Shown here: one piece after another, positions 63,966 through 64,000 of the stretch | Layout: each line of letters opens with the position of its first letter | Numbering within the stretch: the stretch's first letter is position 1 | From: Sulfurimonas sp. | GTDB lineage: Bacteria; Campylobacterota; Campylobacteria; Campylobacterales; Sulfurimonadaceae | Direction of reading: 5' to 3' | Length of the DNA: 64,000 bases | Assembly: GCF_028714975.1 (NCBI RefSeq) | Contig: NZ_JAQTLH010000003.1 | Coordinates: forward strand, 182,735 to 246,734 | Made by a program: the position numbers and the translations under genes | The notes under the pieces: model-generated | Database searches by the model: none | What the model was told of the DNA's origin: nothing | What the model saw: only the letters and a program-made list of their open reading frames with translations

Positions 63966-64000
63966 ATGGAAAAAATTTTAGATATAGTCGAAGCAATTGC
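63966..64000 (+). CDS. nusA: Start of nusA (transcription termination/antitermination factor), partial
   Basis: The last 35 bases open a frame MEKILDIVEAI, matching the beginning of Campylobacterota NusA proteins. The order nusA - HP0268-like gene - miaB is, from memory, conserved in Campylobacter, which supports the call. Only eleven codons are visible, so the identity rests on this start and on synteny. Confidence 0.6.
   Translation, partial: MEKILDIVEAI

Noticed and set aside
63730..63996. Minus-strand ORF of 88 codons before nusA
   Set aside because: It runs through structured repeat copy C and the nusA promoter and start, has no RBS or recognisable protein pattern.

Overview
The window is a low-GC bacterial chromosome segment that I assign to the Campylobacterota (formerly Epsilonproteobacteria), most likely a Sulfurimonas-like free-living member. 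Supporting this are the flagellar set flgI - short flgJ - flgM - flgN - flgK behind a sigma-54-type promoter, the hspR-cbpA heat-shock pair, an HP0268-family small nuclease between miaB and the start of nusA, ATP-type PEP carboxykinase, and extended -10 promoters without a clear -35. The genus is an inference.

Layout. (1) 1-20443: a minus-strand surface-polysaccharide locus. Its supply end lies upstream in transcription: ugd, a UDP-glucuronate 4-epimerase, rfbA, rfbB, fcl. A Wzx flippase, two FkbM methyltransferases, an asparagine synthase, five glycosyltransferase genes (one a fusion to a hexapeptide acetyltransferase), an O-acyltransferase, an epimerase and another methyltransferase follow. 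The tail of a WecA-like initiating transferase sits at the left edge on the plus strand. No Wzy polymerase, rfbC/rfbD or gmd is visible. (2) 20587-25370: flagellar operon plus a lone DppC-type permease. (3) 25409-30340: rsmD, a DEDDh exonuclease, two unknowns, murA (plus strand), hspR and cbpA. (4) 30341-31434: an AT-rich stretch with a 16-bp perfect inverted repeat, a nine-C tract and one unknown gene. (5) 31435-38534: purH, a 43-residue exported peptide gene, CorA-like and MscS-like channels, an M42-like peptidase, RimK and a RimB-type protease. (6) 38688-43265: small coiled-coil genes (possible ZapB/ZapA), two tRNA-Arg genes, holA, an RNase R and an HDOD protein. (7) 43387-54834: greB-like, purL, a MOSC protein, a haem-binding GGDEF/EAL receptor, a radical SAM/SPASM protein, uvrB, a DedA-like protein and pckA. 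(8) 54898-64000: tRNA-Val, a BaiN-like flavoprotein, rimO, tilS, a PilM/N/O-like triad, a Xer-type recombinase, a DUF374 acyltransferase, miaB, an HP0268-like gene and the first codons of nusA.

The most distinctive signal is repeats. A short palindromic family has inserted inside three polysaccharide genes (wzx, rfbB and the epimerase) while leaving the reading frames open, so it encodes extra protein segments. In wzx three 38-bp tandem copies are each read in a different frame, and only the triplet keeps the gene in frame. A second family (17961-18054, 27636-27777, 63759-63835, perhaps 52403-52458) combines a conserved 28-nt core with hairpins whose stems change while staying paired. A third mosaic family fills gaps next to purH, pckA and rimO. 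No CRISPR array, prophage, IS transposase or rRNA was seen.
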